Shown: positions 1 through 9,712, counted from the first letter of the stretch. The stretch is DNA of 64,000 nt from Paenibacillus phocaeensis (GCF_900021165.1 NZ_FCOQ01000008.1:1-64000), one strand, 5' to 3'. Translations and numbers: made by a program. The notes: generated by a model from the letters alone, not told the origin.

Positions 1-102
1 TAAGTTAATCAAGAGCAAGCTCCTAATTAACTCCGCTCGACTTGCATGTATTAGGCACGCCGCCAGCGTTCGTCCTGAGCCAGGATCAAACTCTCCAATA
101 AA
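1..102 (-). rRNA. 16S ribosomal RNA, 5' end (partial)
   Basis: Read on the minus strand, positions 96 down to 77 give the conserved 16S start GAGAGTTTGATCCTGGCTCA, followed by the usual first helix and a variable V1 segment that runs off the left edge. Only about the first 100 bases are present. The mature 5' end at about 102 is placed by analogy with Bacillus 16S. The rest of the rrn operon lies outside the window. Confidence 0.95.
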
Positions 103-218
103 GGATGGAAGGAATCTCGAACCCGAAGGCGCCGAGGTCTTCCATCTAAGGTGTTTGACTTGCTCATTTAAACAAACTGACGAGATTTAAAATCTCAGTT
201 TATTACTCACTCGTTGTT

Positions 219-234
219 CAGTTTTCAAAGATCA
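219..234 (-). promoter_or_regulatory. rRNA leader boxA antitermination element
   Basis: The minus strand reads TGATCTTTGAAAACTG, which matches the boxA-type element (CTTTGAAAACT) of Bacillus rRNA leaders. It lies between the promoter and the 16S start, where Nus-factor antitermination is assembled. Confidence 0.6.
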
Positions 235-279
235 ACTTCGTTCTTTCGTTCGTCGCTGCGTTTCAGCGGCGACTCAAAT

Positions 280-308
280 AATATAACACGTTGAGAAAAG
301 AATAGCAA
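280..308 (-). promoter_or_regulatory. rRNA operon promoter (SigA type)
   Basis: On the minus strand there is a -35 box TTGCTA (303-308), a 17-bp spacer and a -10 box TATATT (280-285). The start point would be near 273, giving a leader of about 170 bases before the 16S 5' end. The stretch 309-449, between this promoter and the safA terminator, contains nothing else I can identify; an additional upstream rrn promoter was not seen. Confidence 0.75.
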
Positions 309-449
309 GCACTTTTTTATTAAGCATTATTCCAAGGTGACCTGCATCTCTTTCTCAGTGATTCCTCCTAAAACTTCTAGTAGTTTTGGGGACATTTAAT
401 ATACCACAGATCACTATCCGGGCTCAAGTCCCTTCACCTGGTGAGTTTA

Positions 450-485
450 CAAAAATGCAGAACAGGGGGAGCTACTCTCCCCCTG
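450..485 (-). terminator. Terminator after the safA-like gene
   Basis: A 9-bp GC-rich stem (463-471 with 477-485) with a 5-base loop lies 12 bases past the stop of the coat gene. A short T-run follows in the transcript (451-455). Confidence 0.65.
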
Positions 486-496
486 CCTCGAAGCTT

Positions 497-2443
497 TTAT
501 GCGTTAATCCACGGATTCCGCCGTCCATTCGTTTTGCTGGAACGTGCCCGTTTCTTTGGTGCGGCCGTTCCCGTTCCGGATTTGCTTTGCTTTTTCGAGG
601 TTGATGGCGAGTCAAGGCTGCCCGATATTTTTACGTTTTTTTTTGAAGAAGCTGGCGTTTTTGATTGGGGTTCCGTTTTTTGGAGGCCGATCTCTTCCGT
701 CCCCTCACCGGCAACTGCAGCCTGTGCTTCGCGATCAAAATGTCCCTTCATGTTTTCGAGCCCGCCAACCTCACCCTTCAATGGCTCATTCGCAATTGGA
801 GCTTGGTTGATGGCCTGTGAATAGGAGGGATACCCTGGCATCATTGAAACAGAATAAGAAGCCGGCATTACTCCGTTCGGAGACCCGGGGATCGGTCCAG
901 GATGCCCCCAATCCATCGTCTGAGGATAGAATGTGTTGCCATACGATTCCGGGGATCCCCCCTGCGGGAAAGTCCCGTACGGTTGATATCCTGCATTGGG
1001 CATACCACCCAAATTAGGCATCTGCGAGATCGGCGCGTTTACGTTCGAAATTCCCGGGTACTCCCCTTCGGTCGGCGATACTGCGGTTGGCTGTTGTGGA
1101 ATAAAGGTATTGTCGTGATAAGCCGATACGGGTTCAGCTGCAATCGGGTATTGATAAAATGGAGGATAGGCCTCTGGCATCGCATATGGATACGGGGACG
1201 GCCCCGAGCATCCGCAAGGCGACGGAGTGTAGCCCATGGCGGGAAGTATAGACGGAGATTGCTGCGTTTGATGGAACTGCGGCATCACATGGCTTGGATA
1301 GGAAGGCTGGGCATGCAAGTTTGGCTGTACATTTGGCCCAAAAGCGTAAGGACTGACTCCCGTCGGTTCACCTTTCATTGGCTCATATCCGTAAGGACTG
1401 ACTCCCGTCGGTTCACCTTTCATTGGCTCATAACCATAGGGGCTGACTCCCGTCGGTTCACCTTTCATCGGCTCATACCCGTAGGGGCTGACTCCCGTCG
1501 GTTCGCCTTTCATCGGCTCATACCCGTAGGGGCTGACTCCCATCGGTTCGCCTTTCATCGGCTCATACCCGTAGGGGCTGACTCCCATCGGTTCGCCTTT
1601 CATCGGCTCATACCCGTAGGGGCTGACTCCCATCGATTCACCTTTCATCGGCACATTCGCAGCCGGGCTGACGTTCGGCGGTCCGTAATTCGCAGGGGCG
1701 AGATTTACCGGTTCATAGTGATAAGGTCCTACCTTCATCGGTTCATGCTTTTGCGGTTCGTAATGAATCGGCTGGAGCTTGGTGGTTTCGTATTGGATTT
1801 GCTCCACTTCGACTTTGATCTCCATCGGCACCGTCTTTGGCGGCTCCACGTGCACGGGTTGCTGCTTCGGCGGCTCCGGCTTGACAGGTTCCACTTTCTT
1901 CGGTTCTTCCTTAGGTTTCTTCGTTTGAATCGGCTCTACATTCGGCATCTCCACATTCGGTGGCTTCGGCGCAGTCATCTCCGGCTTGACGCCCGTAGGG
2001 GCTTTCGTTCCTGTGCCTGCAATAGGTGCCGTGTTTTTCTTGCCGGTTTGTGCCGGCGACAGCCCGGTATTCCCCGCCGACGGATTCTCGCCTCCATCCG
2101 CCGGCGCTCCTGAACCCGTGGGAATATTCACGATATCCCCCACCTTCAATTGGTTCGGATCGCTAAGCTGGGGATTGGCCGAGATCAGGGTCTGCAAAGG
2201 CAACCCCCAAGCTTTGGACAGCTTCCACAACGTATCCCCCTGCTTGACGACGTGCTTGTAGATGTTGCCCGGTTCGCCGCCGATCGGTACGGCCATGGCC
2301 GGAATCTTCACCTTGTCGCCGACGTTCAACTGATCCGGATTCGCGATCTGCGGATTGGCTTCGATCAATTTTTCCAGAGGCACGTTATACTTTTTTGAGA
2401 GCTCAAACAAAGTATCGCCACTTTTCACAATATGGATTTTCAC
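497..2443 (-). CDS. safA: SafA/ExsA-type spore coat assembly protein with two LysM domains
   Basis: A 648-residue protein. Two LysM domains occupy about residues 3-49 and 62-108 (both with the S/Q-GDTL core and NPQ...GD..KIP ends). A long Pro/Lys/Glu-rich region follows, then seven 15-residue repeats (about 266-370), a Pro/Tyr/Gly-rich region and a basic C-terminus. In Bacillus, SafA is a morphogenetic inner-coat protein that localises through its LysM region and SpoVID; a SpoVID-like gene lies at 29.6-31.0 kb. The start is GTG with AGGAGG about ten bases upstream. It is longer than B. subtilis SafA, mainly through the repeat and Pro-rich part. No convincing SigE or SigK promoter was found in 2444-2540. 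The family call is firm; the exact role is inferred. Confidence 0.85.
   Translation of the reverse strand: MKIHIVKSGDTLFELSKKYNVPLEKLIEANPQIANPDQLNVGDKVKIPAMAVPIGGEPGNIYKHVVKQGDTLWKLSKAWGLPLQTLISANPQLSDPNQLKVGDIVNIPTGSGAPADGGENPSAGNTGLSPAQTGKKNTAPIAGTGTKAPTGVKPEMTAPKPPNVEMPNVEPIQTKKPKEEPKKVEPVKPEPPKQQPVHVEPPKTVPMEIKVEVEQIQYETTKLQPIHYEPQKHEPMKVGPYHYEPVNLAPANYGPPNVSPAANVPMKGESMGVSPYGYEPMKGEPMGVSPYGYEPMKGEPMGVSPYGYEPMKGEPTGVSPYGYEPMKGEPTGVSPYGYEPMKGEPTGVSPYGYEPMKGEPTGVSPYAFGPNVQPNLHAQPSYPSHVMPQFHQTQQSPSILPAMGYTPSPCGCSGPSPYPYAMPEAYPPFYQYPIAAEPVSAYHDNTFIPQQPTAVSPTEGEYPGISNVNAPISQMPNLGGMPNAGYQPYGTFPQGGSPESYGNTFYPQTMDWGHPGPIPGSPNGVMPASYSVSMMPGYPSYSQAINQAPIANEPLKGEVGGLENMKGHFDREAQAAVAGEGTEEIGLQKTEPQSKTPASSKKNVKISGSLDSPSTSKKQSKSGTGTAAPKKRARSSKTNGRRNPWINA
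1334..1648 (-). repeat. Seven tandem 45-bp repeats inside the safA-like gene
   Basis: Seven in-frame copies of 45 bp encode the unit MKGEPxGVSPYGYEP (x = M or T). The first copy has MKGES in place of MKGEP, and the last ends in YAFGP. The copies on the 5' side of the gene carry M and the later ones T, which suggests growth by local duplication. No spacers are present, so this is a protein repeat and not a CRISPR array. Confidence 0.95.
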
Positions 2444-2540
2444 GCGATAAAGACCTCCTAGGTTTCTTCTCCGGTACGTGATGATCGCCCGGGGCCCATT
2501 TATTACATCCTATGCAGAAGCCCGGTTTTTGACATCCTGG

Positions 2541-2586
2541 AAAAGAAAAAATCCTATCTCCCTCCAAGATCGAGGAAAATAGGATT
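2541..2586 (-). terminator. Terminator of the pheB-hom-thrCB-pheA-ilvE operon
   Basis: An 8-bp stem (2550-2557 with 2579-2586) with a long loop, followed in the transcript by a T-rich tract (2541-2550), lies just after the ilvE stop. Confidence 0.7.
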
Positions 2587-2609
2587 CATACTTGCGTCTA
2601 TCCGATGTT

Positions 2610-3488
2610 TTACCAAACTTTCAATCCGTCCTGATCCACGATCGCACGGAACTCCTCCAACAGCTTCAGCGTGATCGGGCCGGCATGTCCTTCGCCAATG
2701 ATACGGCCGTCGACTTCGCGTACGGCGATAACCTCAGCAGCGGTTCCCGTCAGGAACACTTCGTCAGCGACATAAACATCATGCAGCGTAAACGGCTGTT
2801 CCTGGATGGAATAGCCTTTTTTGCGGCAAATCTCGATAATCGCCTGACGGGTAATCCCGTCCAAAGCCCCCAAATAACATGGCGGGGTGGTGATCATCCC
2901 ATTTTTGACGATGAAAATATTGTCGCCCGAGCCTTCGGTCACGTACCCTTGGGCGTTCAACATGATCGCTTCGCCCGCTCCGGACAAGTTCGACTGGATT
3001 TTCACCAAAATGTTGTTCAAATAGTTCAGCGATTTAATTTTCGGATTCAAGGCGTCGGGGATGTTACGGCGCGTCGATACCGAAACGGTTTTCAACCCGG
3101 TCTTGTAGGCTTCTTCCGAATAGATCGCCAGTTGCTCCACAATAATAATGACCGAGGCCTTCGGACAGCGGTTCGGATCTAAGCCTAAGTTGCCGGCACC
3201 GCGGGAAACAATCAGACGGATGTAACCGTTGCGCAGTTCATTGCGGCGGAGCGTCTCGACAAGCGCATCCTCCATTTCCTGATACGTCAGCGGAATGTTC
3301 AGCATGATCGATTTAGCCGAATCGTACAGACGGTCCAAATGCTCCTTACATTTAAAGATATTCCCGTTATAAATGCGGATGCCCTCAAAAATACCGTCCC
3401 CGTACAAAAAACCATGATCATATACGGAAACTTTTGCTTGATCTTTAGTTACGAATTGTCCATCTAAATAAATCCATTGCTCTGCCAT
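2610..3488 (-). CDS. ilvE: Branched-chain amino acid aminotransferase (class IV, PLP)
   Basis: A 292-residue class-IV aminotransferase that interconverts branched-chain amino acids and their 2-oxo acids with glutamate/2-oxoglutarate, using PLP. The N-terminal IYLDGQFV...VYDHGFLYGDGIFEGIR block is typical of the IlvE/D-amino-acid transaminase fold. The PLP lysine lies in NPKIKSLNYLNN (about residue 150), and the C-terminal block reads DEVFLTGTAAEV. The ATG overlaps the pheA stop by one base (TAATG), so translation is probably coupled. It is the last gene of the operon and is followed by a terminator. A D-amino-acid transaminase or aminodeoxychorismate lyase is less likely given the length and the context. 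Confidence 0.88.
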   Translation of the reverse strand: MAEQWIYLDGQFVTKDQAKVSVYDHGFLYGDGIFEGIRIYNGNIFKCKEHLDRLYDSAKSIMLNIPLTYQEMEDALVETLRRNELRNGYIRLIVSRGAGNLGLDPNRCPKASVIIIVEQLAIYSEEAYKTGLKTVSVSTRRNIPDALNPKIKSLNYLNNILVKIQSNLSGAGEAIMLNAQGYVTEGSGDNIFIVKNGMITTPPCYLGALDGITRQAIIEICRKKGYSIQEQPFTLHDVYVADEVFLTGTAAEVIAVREVDGRIIGEGHAGPITLKLLEEFRAIVDQDGLKVW

Positions 3489-4384
3489 TATTTAGGCACC
3501 TCCGCTTTATGTTCTCCAAACGATAGGCTGGGATAACTCCCCAGCACGCGTACTTGACATCCCAACGCCTCGATCTCTCCAATCGCTGAGCTAAGCAGCA
3601 CCGCGTCAATGGATTCAAGCACATCCATAATAAAATAGTAATTGCCGAGCCGTTTCTTGGTGGGGCGCGACTCGATGCGCGACAAGTTCAGTTTGCGCCA
3701 CGCAAACGCCGACAATACCTGATGCAAAGCCCCCGGGAAATCCTCCGGCAGCGTCACCAGCAGGCTCGTTTTGCGCTGGGAAGCCGGGATCGCCGGGTCA
3801 AGCGGCGAAGGGCCGATCAGAACAAACCGTGTGTAGTTGTTGTCGTGGTCCGTCACTTGGCGAGCCAAGACATCCAACCCGTGCTGCTTGGCGCCGAGGG
3901 CCGTGCCGATCGCGGTCCAGCCTTGTCCCGGATTCTTCTTCACCCATTCTACCGCTTCCGAAGTGCTGCCCGTATGCTCCAATTCCGCCTTCGGCATACG
4001 CGTGCGGATAAATTGGAGGCATTGGGCCATCGCGACCGGATGGGACAATACCTTCGTCACTTTGGCGTAATCGAGTTCTCCCGGTTGGTCCGCCGATTGA
4101 AACTCCTCCCGCTTGCCGATTAAATTCTGGATGGACGGGTACACCCATTCCATCTGCATCGGAATATCCACCTCATGAACTAGCCAATCCATATGCAGGC
4201 TGACGGAGCCTTCGATCGTATTCTCCATCGGGATCACGCTGTAATCGCTGTGGCCGCTGGCCGTAGCCAGAAACACATCGGAAATCTGCTTGAAATGGAG
4301 CAACTCTACCGGCTCGTCACCGAACAGGTGCAGCGCCGCTTCATGGGATACCGAGCCTTCCGGCAACAATGCTATTCGTTTCAT
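3488..4384 (-). CDS. pheA: Prephenate dehydratase with ACT domain
   Basis: Converts prephenate to phenylpyruvate in phenylalanine synthesis. The periplasmic-binding-like catalytic region spans about residues 1-190 and includes the S-x-x-A-V block NTIEGSVS. A C-terminal ACT domain (about 205-280) has the ESRP motif that binds the feedback inhibitor phenylalanine. I chose the ATG at 4384 (298 residues, MKRIALLPEG). A GTG at 4399 would add five residues, but the GGGGAG ribosome site directly touches it, whereas that site sits 14 bases from the ATG. The ribosome site lies inside a fragment of the dispersed repeat described separately. The 55-bp gap after thrB is the longest between thrC and ilvE. 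Confidence 0.9.
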   Translation of the reverse strand: MKRIALLPEGSVSHEAALHLFGDEPVELLHFKQISDVFLATASGHSDYSVIPMENTIEGSVSLHMDWLVHEVDIPMQMEWVYPSIQNLIGKREEFQSADQPGELDYAKVTKVLSHPVAMAQCLQFIRTRMPKAELEHTGSTSEAVEWVKKNPGQGWTAIGTALGAKQHGLDVLARQVTDHDNNYTRFVLIGPSPLDPAIPASQRKTSLLVTLPEDFPGALHQVLSAFAWRKLNLSRIESRPTKKRLGNYYFIMDVLESIDAVLLSSAIGEIEALGCQVRVLGSYPSLSFGEHKAEVPK

Positions 4385-4396
4385 CTTTATGCTATT

Positions 4397-4434
4397 CACT
4401 CCCCAGCTTCATCCAACCTTCTCGTGTGCTCCAA
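4397..4434. repeat. Fragment of the dispersed repeat between thrB and pheA
   Basis: The stretch around AGCTTCATCCAACCTTCT resembles 20449-20491, part of the long repeat copy near mreB. The match is interrupted by small gaps and mismatches. It fills most of the thrB-pheA spacer and contains the likely ribosome binding site of pheA. The identity was judged by eye. Confidence 0.55.
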
Positions 4435-4439
4435 ATCCG

Positions 4440-5396
4440 TTAAGCCTGAATGGAATCCAAAAATGAACCTTCATTCTCCATAGTAAGCTCCACAGCCCCC
4501 GTTGTGCAAGGTTGCAGCCGCATCGTTTGTGCAGGAATGCCTTGCTCCCCCAGCACCTCCAACAAGAATGCCTCAAGCCGATCGTTCGCTCCCTGGCGGC
4601 GATCCGTCAGGCAGAGCAGCGTCGGCCCGGCCCCGCTTAAGGCGGCGCCTAACGCTCCGTGAGCCGTCGCTTCCTCCAGGATCCGCGTCATGCCCGGCAC
4701 AAGCGAAGCCCGGTAGGGCTGATGCAGCCGATCGCGCATGGCGGCCGGGATCAAGTCCAGCCGCCCGGCGGCCAGCGCCGCCGTGAGCAGGGATGCGCGG
4801 CTGACGTTGTACACCGCATCCTGCAAGCTAATCTGCTTGGGCAGCGCCTCGCGCGCCTTCGACGTAGACAGCTGAAAGTCGGGGATCGCCACAAGCACCT
4901 CCAGGTCCGCCGGCGGCTCAATGCGGAGGACATCCGCATGCAGTCCGTCCCAGACGGCGGAGATAATTCCGCCGAACAGGGAAGCGCCAACGTTGTCGGG
5001 ATGCTTCTCCAGCGCCGTGGCCATGTCGAACAGCTTCGCCTGGCTCAAGGGCGAGCCGATCAGCAGATTGGCGGCAAACAGCGCCCCGACGATCGCCGAA
5101 GCGCTGCTGCCTAGCCCCCGGGTCAGCGGAATCTCCGATTTCATCGAGATTTCCAGCTCCGGCAAGGTCACGCCGGCTTCTTCAAACACCGATTGCGCGA
5201 CTTGGTACACCAGATTGCTTTTATCAAGCGGCAGCCCTTCCAAGTTCCCGCCGTGCAGGCGGAAAACCGTGGAAGCGGCCGGTTTCATTTCAATCCAGCA
5301 ATAGAGATTCAGCGCCATGCCGAGGGTGTCGAAGCCGGGCCCTAAATTCGCCGTGCTTGCCGGTACCTTAACCCGAACCCCTTCCCGGCGAATCAT
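4440..5396 (-). CDS. thrB: Homoserine kinase (GHMP family)
   Basis: Phosphorylates homoserine to O-phosphohomoserine for threonine synthesis. At 318 residues it is typical for the family. The GHMP signs are [15 protein letters not shown] near the N-terminus, the ATP-binding loop [12 protein letters not shown] (about residue 90) and the C-terminal [12 protein letters not shown]. The start overlaps the thrC stop as ATGA, so the two are almost certainly translationally coupled. It completes the hom-thrC-thrB threonine branch, as in Bacillus. Confidence 0.93.
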   Translation of the reverse strand: MIRREGVRVKVPASTANLGPGFDTLGMALNLYCWIEMKPAASTVFRLHGGNLEGLPLDKSNLVYQVAQSVFEEAGVTLPELEISMKSEIPLTRGLGSSASAIVGALFAANLLIGSPLSQAKLFDMATALEKHPDNVGASLFGGIISAVWDGLHADVLRIEPPADLEVLVAIPDFQLSTSKAREALPKQISLQDAVYNVSRASLLTAALAAGRLDLIPAAMRDRLHQPYRASLVPGMTRILEEATAHGALGAALSGAGPTLLCLTDRRQGANDRLEAFLLEVLGEQGIPAQTMRLQPCTTGAVELTMENEGSFLDSIQA

Positions 5397-6463
5397 GCCC
5401 GCGCTCCTTGCAGCTTAGCGATCGCATCCAGTACCGCTTCTTCCGTGTCTTGCACGACGAGCGGCTCGCCGCCAATACTCTTGATGGCGATGTTCGGGTC
5501 CTTCAGACCGTGCCCGGTCAATACGCAGACGACCGACTCGCCGCCTTTGAAATAGCCTTCACGATGCAATTTATATACACCGGCGATGGAAGCAGCCGAA
5601 GCCGGCTCCGCAAAAATACCTTCCTTCGCAGCGATAGTGCGATACGCGTCAAGGATCTCCTCGTCCGTGACATAGTTGATCTGCCCGCCAGACTCCTCCG
5701 CTGCCGCGACGGCCGTCTTCCAACTGGCCGGATTCCCGATTCGAATCGCGGTCGCAATCGTCTCCGGCTCCAGGATGGGCTCGCCTTTCACAATCGCCAT
5801 CGCGCCTTCGGCTTCAAACCCGACCATCCGCGGAAGGGAAGCTGATTTGCCGCGCTCGTGATACTCCTTGAAGCCTTTCCAATAAGCCGAGATATTGCCG
5901 GCATTGCCGACCGGAATAGCCAACACATCAGGCGCCTTACCCAACTGATCGCAGACCTCGAACGCCGCCGTTTTCTGGCCCTCGATGCGGTACGGGTTCA
6001 CCGAATTCACCAGCGTGATCGGATGTTTGGCGGTAATGTCGCGCACGATTTCAAGCGCGCGGTCGAAGTTCCCTTCGATGGCGATCACCTTCGCGCCGTA
6101 GATCATCGCCTGGGCCAGCTTGCCGAGGGCGATGTTGTTGTTCGGAATCAGCACGATGCAGTCGATCCCTGCCCGGGCGGCATATGCCGCTGCTGCCGCT
6201 GAAGTATTCCCTGTGGAAGCGCACATGATCGTCCGGCTGCCTTCCTCGACCGCTTTGGCGACGGCCATAACCATCCCGCGGTCCTTAAACGAACCGGTGG
6301 GATTTAACCCTTCATATTTGAAATACAGGTCCAGGCCCAGCTCCTTCGACAGGTTCTCTGCGCGAACCAGCGGGGTATTTCCTTCCTGCAGCGTCAGTTT
6401 CGGCGTCTTATCGTTGACCGGCAAATATTCCTTGTACGTTTCCAGCAATCCGAGATATCTCAT
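5393..6463 (-). CDS. thrC: Threonine synthase
   Basis: A PLP enzyme that makes threonine from O-phosphohomoserine. It has 356 residues, the short form usual in Bacilli. The PLP lysine lies in [11 protein letters not shown] (about residue 60), a [19 protein letters not shown] substrate loop follows, and the glycine-rich phosphate-binding loop is [12 protein letters not shown]. It lies 32 bp after hom and overlaps thrB by 4 bp. A threonine dehydratase would be a weaker reading, given the neighbours. Confidence 0.93.
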   Translation of the reverse strand: MRYLGLLETYKEYLPVNDKTPKLTLQEGNTPLVRAENLSKELGLDLYFKYEGLNPTGSFKDRGMVMAVAKAVEEGSRTIMCASTGNTSAAAAAYAARAGIDCIVLIPNNNIALGKLAQAMIYGAKVIAIEGNFDRALEIVRDITAKHPITLVNSVNPYRIEGQKTAAFEVCDQLGKAPDVLAIPVGNAGNISAYWKGFKEYHERGKSASLPRMVGFEAEGAMAIVKGEPILEPETIATAIRIGNPASWKTAVAAAEESGGQINYVTDEEILDAYRTIAAKEGIFAEPASAASIAGVYKLHREGYFKGGESVVCVLTGHGLKDPNIAIKSIGGEPLVVQDTEEAVLDAIAKLQGARA

Positions 6464-6495
6464 GCAAAAATGACTCCTTTTATCTGATTTAGGTT

Positions 6496-7782
6496 TTATC
6501 CCTCTACGCGGTACACGCTTTTGATGCGATGAATGACGTCCAGCGATTCGAAATGGGCCAGGACCTTGTTCATGCTGGCTTTGCTGGCGTTGTGCGTCAC
6601 GATCATGATCTCTGCGCCGTCCAGGCTGGTGTTCGGTGACTGCACAACCGATTCCAGGCTGACCTCGTATTCGGCGAATACCTGGGTGATTTGGGCCAGA
6701 ACACCGGCTTTATCATCGACGTGAAGCAACAGGAAGTTTTTGAAGGCGATTTGTTCATCCGTCTTCAGCTTCTTCGGCTTATAGGGAACGATCGCCTTCA
6801 AGCCGTTGACGCCAAGCTTGAGGTTCTTGACCACGGCGACCAGGTCCGCGACTACGGAGGTTGCCGTTGGCATCTCCCCGGCGCCCGCACCATAGAACAT
6901 CGTCTCGCCAACCGCTTCCCCGTGCACGTACACCGCGTTGTAAACGCCGTTAACGGCCGCGATCGGGTGTGTCTTCTTCACCATCGTCGGCTGTACCGTA
7001 ATGCTGAATTCGTCATCCTGCCGTTCGGCGATGCCGAGCAGCTTCATCTCGTATCCGAGGCGCTTGGCATATAAAATATCTTCCCTCGATACCGAAGAAA
7101 TCCCTCGGACATGCACATCGGCCAGCTCTACGTTCGTGCGGAAGCCCAAGGTCCCAAGAATGGTCATCTTGCGGGCCGCATCCAGTCCCTCTACGTCGGA
7201 GGTCGGGTCGGACTCCGCATAACCCAACTGCTGCGCTTCCTTCAGCACATCCTCGTAGGAGGCGCCTTCCTGGCTCATTTTGCTCAAAATATAATTGGTC
7301 GTTCCGTTGACGATCCCCATGATTTTCATAATCCGGTCGGAAGAGAAGCCTTCAATCAATGTGCGGATGATCGGAATCCCGCCGGCCACACTGGCTTCGT
7401 AAAATACGTCGCATTGATGCTCCATCGCCTTGTCCAGAATCTCCGAGCCGTACAACGCCATCAAGTCCTTGTTGGCGGTCACGATATGCTTGCCGCGCTC
7501 GAGCGCCTCCAAGATATAGGCTTTGGTCTGATCCACACCGCCCATCACTTCCACGATGACGTCGATCTCCGGATCGCGGATCACCGACCAGGGATCCTCC
7601 GTCAGCTTGCGCGGATCAACCTCGATGCTGCGCGGTTTGGCTAACGTCTTAACGGCGATTTTCTCGATGACGATCGGTGACCCAACCTGACTGCTGAGAT
7701 CCTCCTGATGTCCTTCCAAGATTCGGACGACGCCGGTCCCTACCGTGCCGAGTCCGAGCAGTCCTACCTTCACAGGCTTCAC
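6496..7782 (-). CDS. hom: Homoserine dehydrogenase with C-terminal ACT domain
   Basis: Reduces aspartate semialdehyde to homoserine, the entry to threonine and methionine. The NAD(P) Rossmann motif GLGTVGTGV is at the N-terminus. The catalytic region reads VTANKDLMA and [14 protein letters not shown]. The ACT domain (about residues 348-425) suggests threonine feedback control. The length, 428 residues, is normal. The start is GTG with GGAGGGG six bases upstream. It lies 52 bp after pheB in the same operon. Confidence 0.95.
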   Translation of the reverse strand: MKPVKVGLLGLGTVGTGVVRILEGHQEDLSSQVGSPIVIEKIAVKTLAKPRSIEVDPRKLTEDPWSVIRDPEIDVIVEVMGGVDQTKAYILEALERGKHIVTANKDLMALYGSEILDKAMEHQCDVFYEASVAGGIPIIRTLIEGFSSDRIMKIMGIVNGTTNYILSKMSQEGASYEDVLKEAQQLGYAESDPTSDVEGLDAARKMTILGTLGFRTNVELADVHVRGISSVSREDILYAKRLGYEMKLLGIAERQDDEFSITVQPTMVKKTHPIAAVNGVYNAVYVHGEAVGETMFYGAGAGEMPTATSVVADLVAVVKNLKLGVNGLKAIVPYKPKKLKTDEQIAFKNFLLLHVDDKAGVLAQITQVFAEYEVSLESVVQSPNTSLDGAEIMIVTHNASKASMNKVLAHFESLDVIHRIKSVYRVEG

Positions 7783-7834
7783 AGCCGTCCCCTCCTGTTA
7801 TCCAATAGCGGGTGTTCCCGTTTGGCTTCTTCTC

Positions 7835-8272
7835 TTATCCTTGCCCAACGATCTGAGTTCTTCTGACCCCCGGGATGCCTTGCAGCGAGTTCAGTATTTC
7901 ATCCAGCTCCTCGGTTAATCGCGAGGTTTCTACAGAGATCACCACATTGGCTTTGCCCTGCAGCGGAATGCTCTGATTAATCGTCAGGACGTTGCCGCCG
8001 GAACCGGCGATCAGCGCGAGCACCTTCGACAAAATTCCCGACCGATGCTCCAGATCAAAGGAGATGGTCACAATGCTTTCCCGTTCGATTTGATTTAATT
8101 GATGAATGCCGTCCTTGTATTTATAAAAAGCGCTGCGGCTCAACCCCACCTGAGCAACGGCCTCGTGAACCGTCTTCGCGTCGCCGGAGGCAAGCAGCTG
8201 CTTCACCTGCAAGGTCTTAACTACCGCTTCAGGCAAAATATCTTCACGAACCAAATAGTAGTGTTCCTTCAC
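7835..8272 (-). CDS. pheB: ACT-domain protein PheB
   Basis: A 145-residue protein. The N-terminal half resembles a short helix-turn-helix (residues about 20-55, LLASGDAKTVHEAVAQVGLS), and the C-terminal half (about 68-142) is an ACT domain. It matches the Bacillus PheB/YszB family found beside obg and pheA. These are labelled chorismate-mutase-related in databases, but the biochemical role is uncertain; an amino-acid-sensing regulator is my reading of the domain order. The start is GTG behind AGGAGAGG. It is the first gene of the operon and has a good promoter just upstream. Confidence 0.85.
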   Translation of the reverse strand: MKEHYYLVREDILPEAVVKTLQVKQLLASGDAKTVHEAVAQVGLSRSAFYKYKDGIHQLNQIERESIVTISFDLEHRSGILSKVLALIAGSGGNVLTINQSIPLQGKANVVISVETSRLTEELDEILNSLQGIPGVRRTQIVGQG

Positions 8273-8314
8273 GAACGTCCTCTCCTTAGAGACTCTTGTT
8301 TTCGTATAGTGGAC

Positions 8315-8343
8315 ATTATAACGGAAATGCGGCAGGGTGGCAA
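8315..8343 (-). promoter_or_regulatory. Promoter of the pheB operon (SigA type)
   Basis: The -35 box TTGCCA (8338-8343) and the consensus -10 box TATAAT (8315-8320) are separated by 17 bp, about 45 bp upstream of pheB and just after the obg terminator. Confidence 0.75.
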
Positions 8344-8365
8344 TGTTTTTTTGTCCCGCTCGATA

Positions 8366-8395
8366 GAAAAAAAAGCACCCGAAAGGTGCTCTTTT
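8366..8395 (-). terminator. Terminator of the spo0B-obg operon
   Basis: A short GC stem (8374-8379 with 8385-8390, arms AGCACC and GGTGCT) is followed in the transcript by a run of eight T, immediately after the obg stop. Confidence 0.85.
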
Positions 8396-8398
8396 CCC

Positions 8399-9712
8399 TT
8401 AATAGTAATAGCTGCTGCCTTCCACGAATTCAAACTCGAAGTCTCCGATGCGAACCGGTGTGCCGTCCGTGGCGCCCCGCTTGCGCAGCTCCTCGTCGAC
8501 GCCCATATGCCGCAGCGTGCGGGCAAGCTTCAGAATCGCATCATGGGAATTCAACTGCATTCGTTTCATCATCCGCTCGATTTTCACACTTTCCACCACA
8601 AACGTCTCATTTTCGCGGCGGATCGTAAAGCCTTCGTCCTCCGTGTTGTCCAATTTGAAAATTTTGCGCTCTGTCAGCTCGGTCACTTCTTCGATGGCCG
8701 GCGCTTCCGGGATTTGCTCCAGCAAATCGGATACCCGGTACAACAGCTCCTGAATGCCCTGACGGGTTAACGAGGATATCGGCATGATTTCCAGATCTCC
8801 GCGCACCTTGGCGACCTCCTCGCGGAATTTCTCCAAATGCTCCGCCGCTTCGGGCATATCCATCTTATTGGCCGCTACGATCTGCGGGCGTTTCTCCAGA
8901 TCCGCATTGTATTGCCGCAACTCATCGTTGATCTTCTGCCAATCGTCAAACGGATCCCGACCTTCCGAACCGGCCATATCGACGACATGAACGATCAACC
9001 GTGTCCGCTCCACGTGCCGCAAGAACTCATGCCCCAGGCCAACGCCTTCATGAGCGCCTTCAATCAGTCCGGGCAGATCGGCCATCACGAAGCTGCGCCC
9101 GTCGCCCACATCAACAACCCCAAGATTTGGGGTGATGGTCGTGAAATGATAGGCGCCAATTTTCGGCTTGGCTGCCGATACGACCGACAGCAACGTCGAT
9201 TTCCCAACGCTCGGGAACCCGACCAGTCCAACATCGGCCATGACCTTCAGCTCCAGCACAACCCAGCGCTCCTGGCCTTCTTCCCCATGTTCTGCTAACT
9301 CGGGCGCCGGGTTGTTAGGCGTGGCGAACCGGATGTTGCCCCGCCCTCCGCGACCGCCGCGGGCCACAACAATCTGCTGTCCGTGACGCGTCAAATCGGC
9401 GAGCACCTCCTGGGTGTCATCGTCAATCACAACGGTTCCCGGGGGAACTCGCACGATCATATTCTCCGCATTCGCCCCATGCTGGCTTTTGTTCCGGCCC
9501 TTCTCCCCGCGCTGCGCCTTGAAATGCCGCTGGTAGCGGAAGTCCATCAGCGTTCTCAGGCCCTCGTCGACGCGGAAGATCACGTCGCCGCCTTTACCGC
9601 CGTCGCCGCCGGCCGGGCCGCCCTCAGGCACGTACTTCTCCCGGCGAAAGGCCACGAGCCCGTCTCCGCCGTCGCCTCCCTTAACGTAAATTTTCGCTTT
9701 ATCTACAAACAT
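8399..9712 (-). CDS. obg: Obg-family GTPase (ObgE/CgtA)
   Basis: An essential ribosome-associated GTPase linked to 50S assembly and, in Bacillus, to Spo0A phosphorelay activation. Three domains are seen: a glycine-rich Obg fold (1-158, with GGDGGDG, GGKGGDV and GGRGGRGN), a G domain ([22 protein letters not shown]) and the C-terminal OCT domain (about 345-430). The start is ATG at 9712 (437 residues) with GAGGTG upstream. A longer reading from 9739 lacks a ribosome site. The start overlaps the end of spo0B by ten bases, matching the Bacillus spo0B-obg pairing. Confidence 0.96.
   Translation of the reverse strand: MFVDKAKIYVKGGDGGDGLVAFRREKYVPEGGPAGGDGGKGGDVIFRVDEGLRTLMDFRYQRHFKAQRGEKGRNKSQHGANAENMIVRVPPGTVVIDDDTQEVLADLTRHGQQIVVARGGRGGRGNIRFATPNNPAPELAEHGEEGQERWVVLELKVMADVGLVGFPSVGKSTLLSVVSAAKPKIGAYHFTTITPNLGVVDVGDGRSFVMADLPGLIEGAHEGVGLGHEFLRHVERTRLIVHVVDMAGSEGRDPFDDWQKINDELRQYNADLEKRPQIVAANKMDMPEAAEHLEKFREEVAKVRGDLEIMPISSLTRQGIQELLYRVSDLLEQIPEAPAIEEVTELTERKIFKLDNTEDEGFTIRRENETFVVESVKIERMMKRMQLNSHDAILKLARTLRHMGVDEELRKRGATDGTPVRIGDFEFEFVEGSSYYY

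Noticed and set aside
1334-1648. CRISPR-like array
   Set aside because: The 45-bp units are contiguous without spacers and keep the reading frame.
902-2113. Plus-strand open frame of 403 residues opposite the safA-like gene
   Set aside because: It is the complement of the repeat-coding region; its own repeats only reflect those of safA.
2461-2545. SigE or SigK promoter for the safA-like gene
   Set aside because: A CATAGGAT -10-like site exists but no matching -35 at the right distance, so support was too weak.
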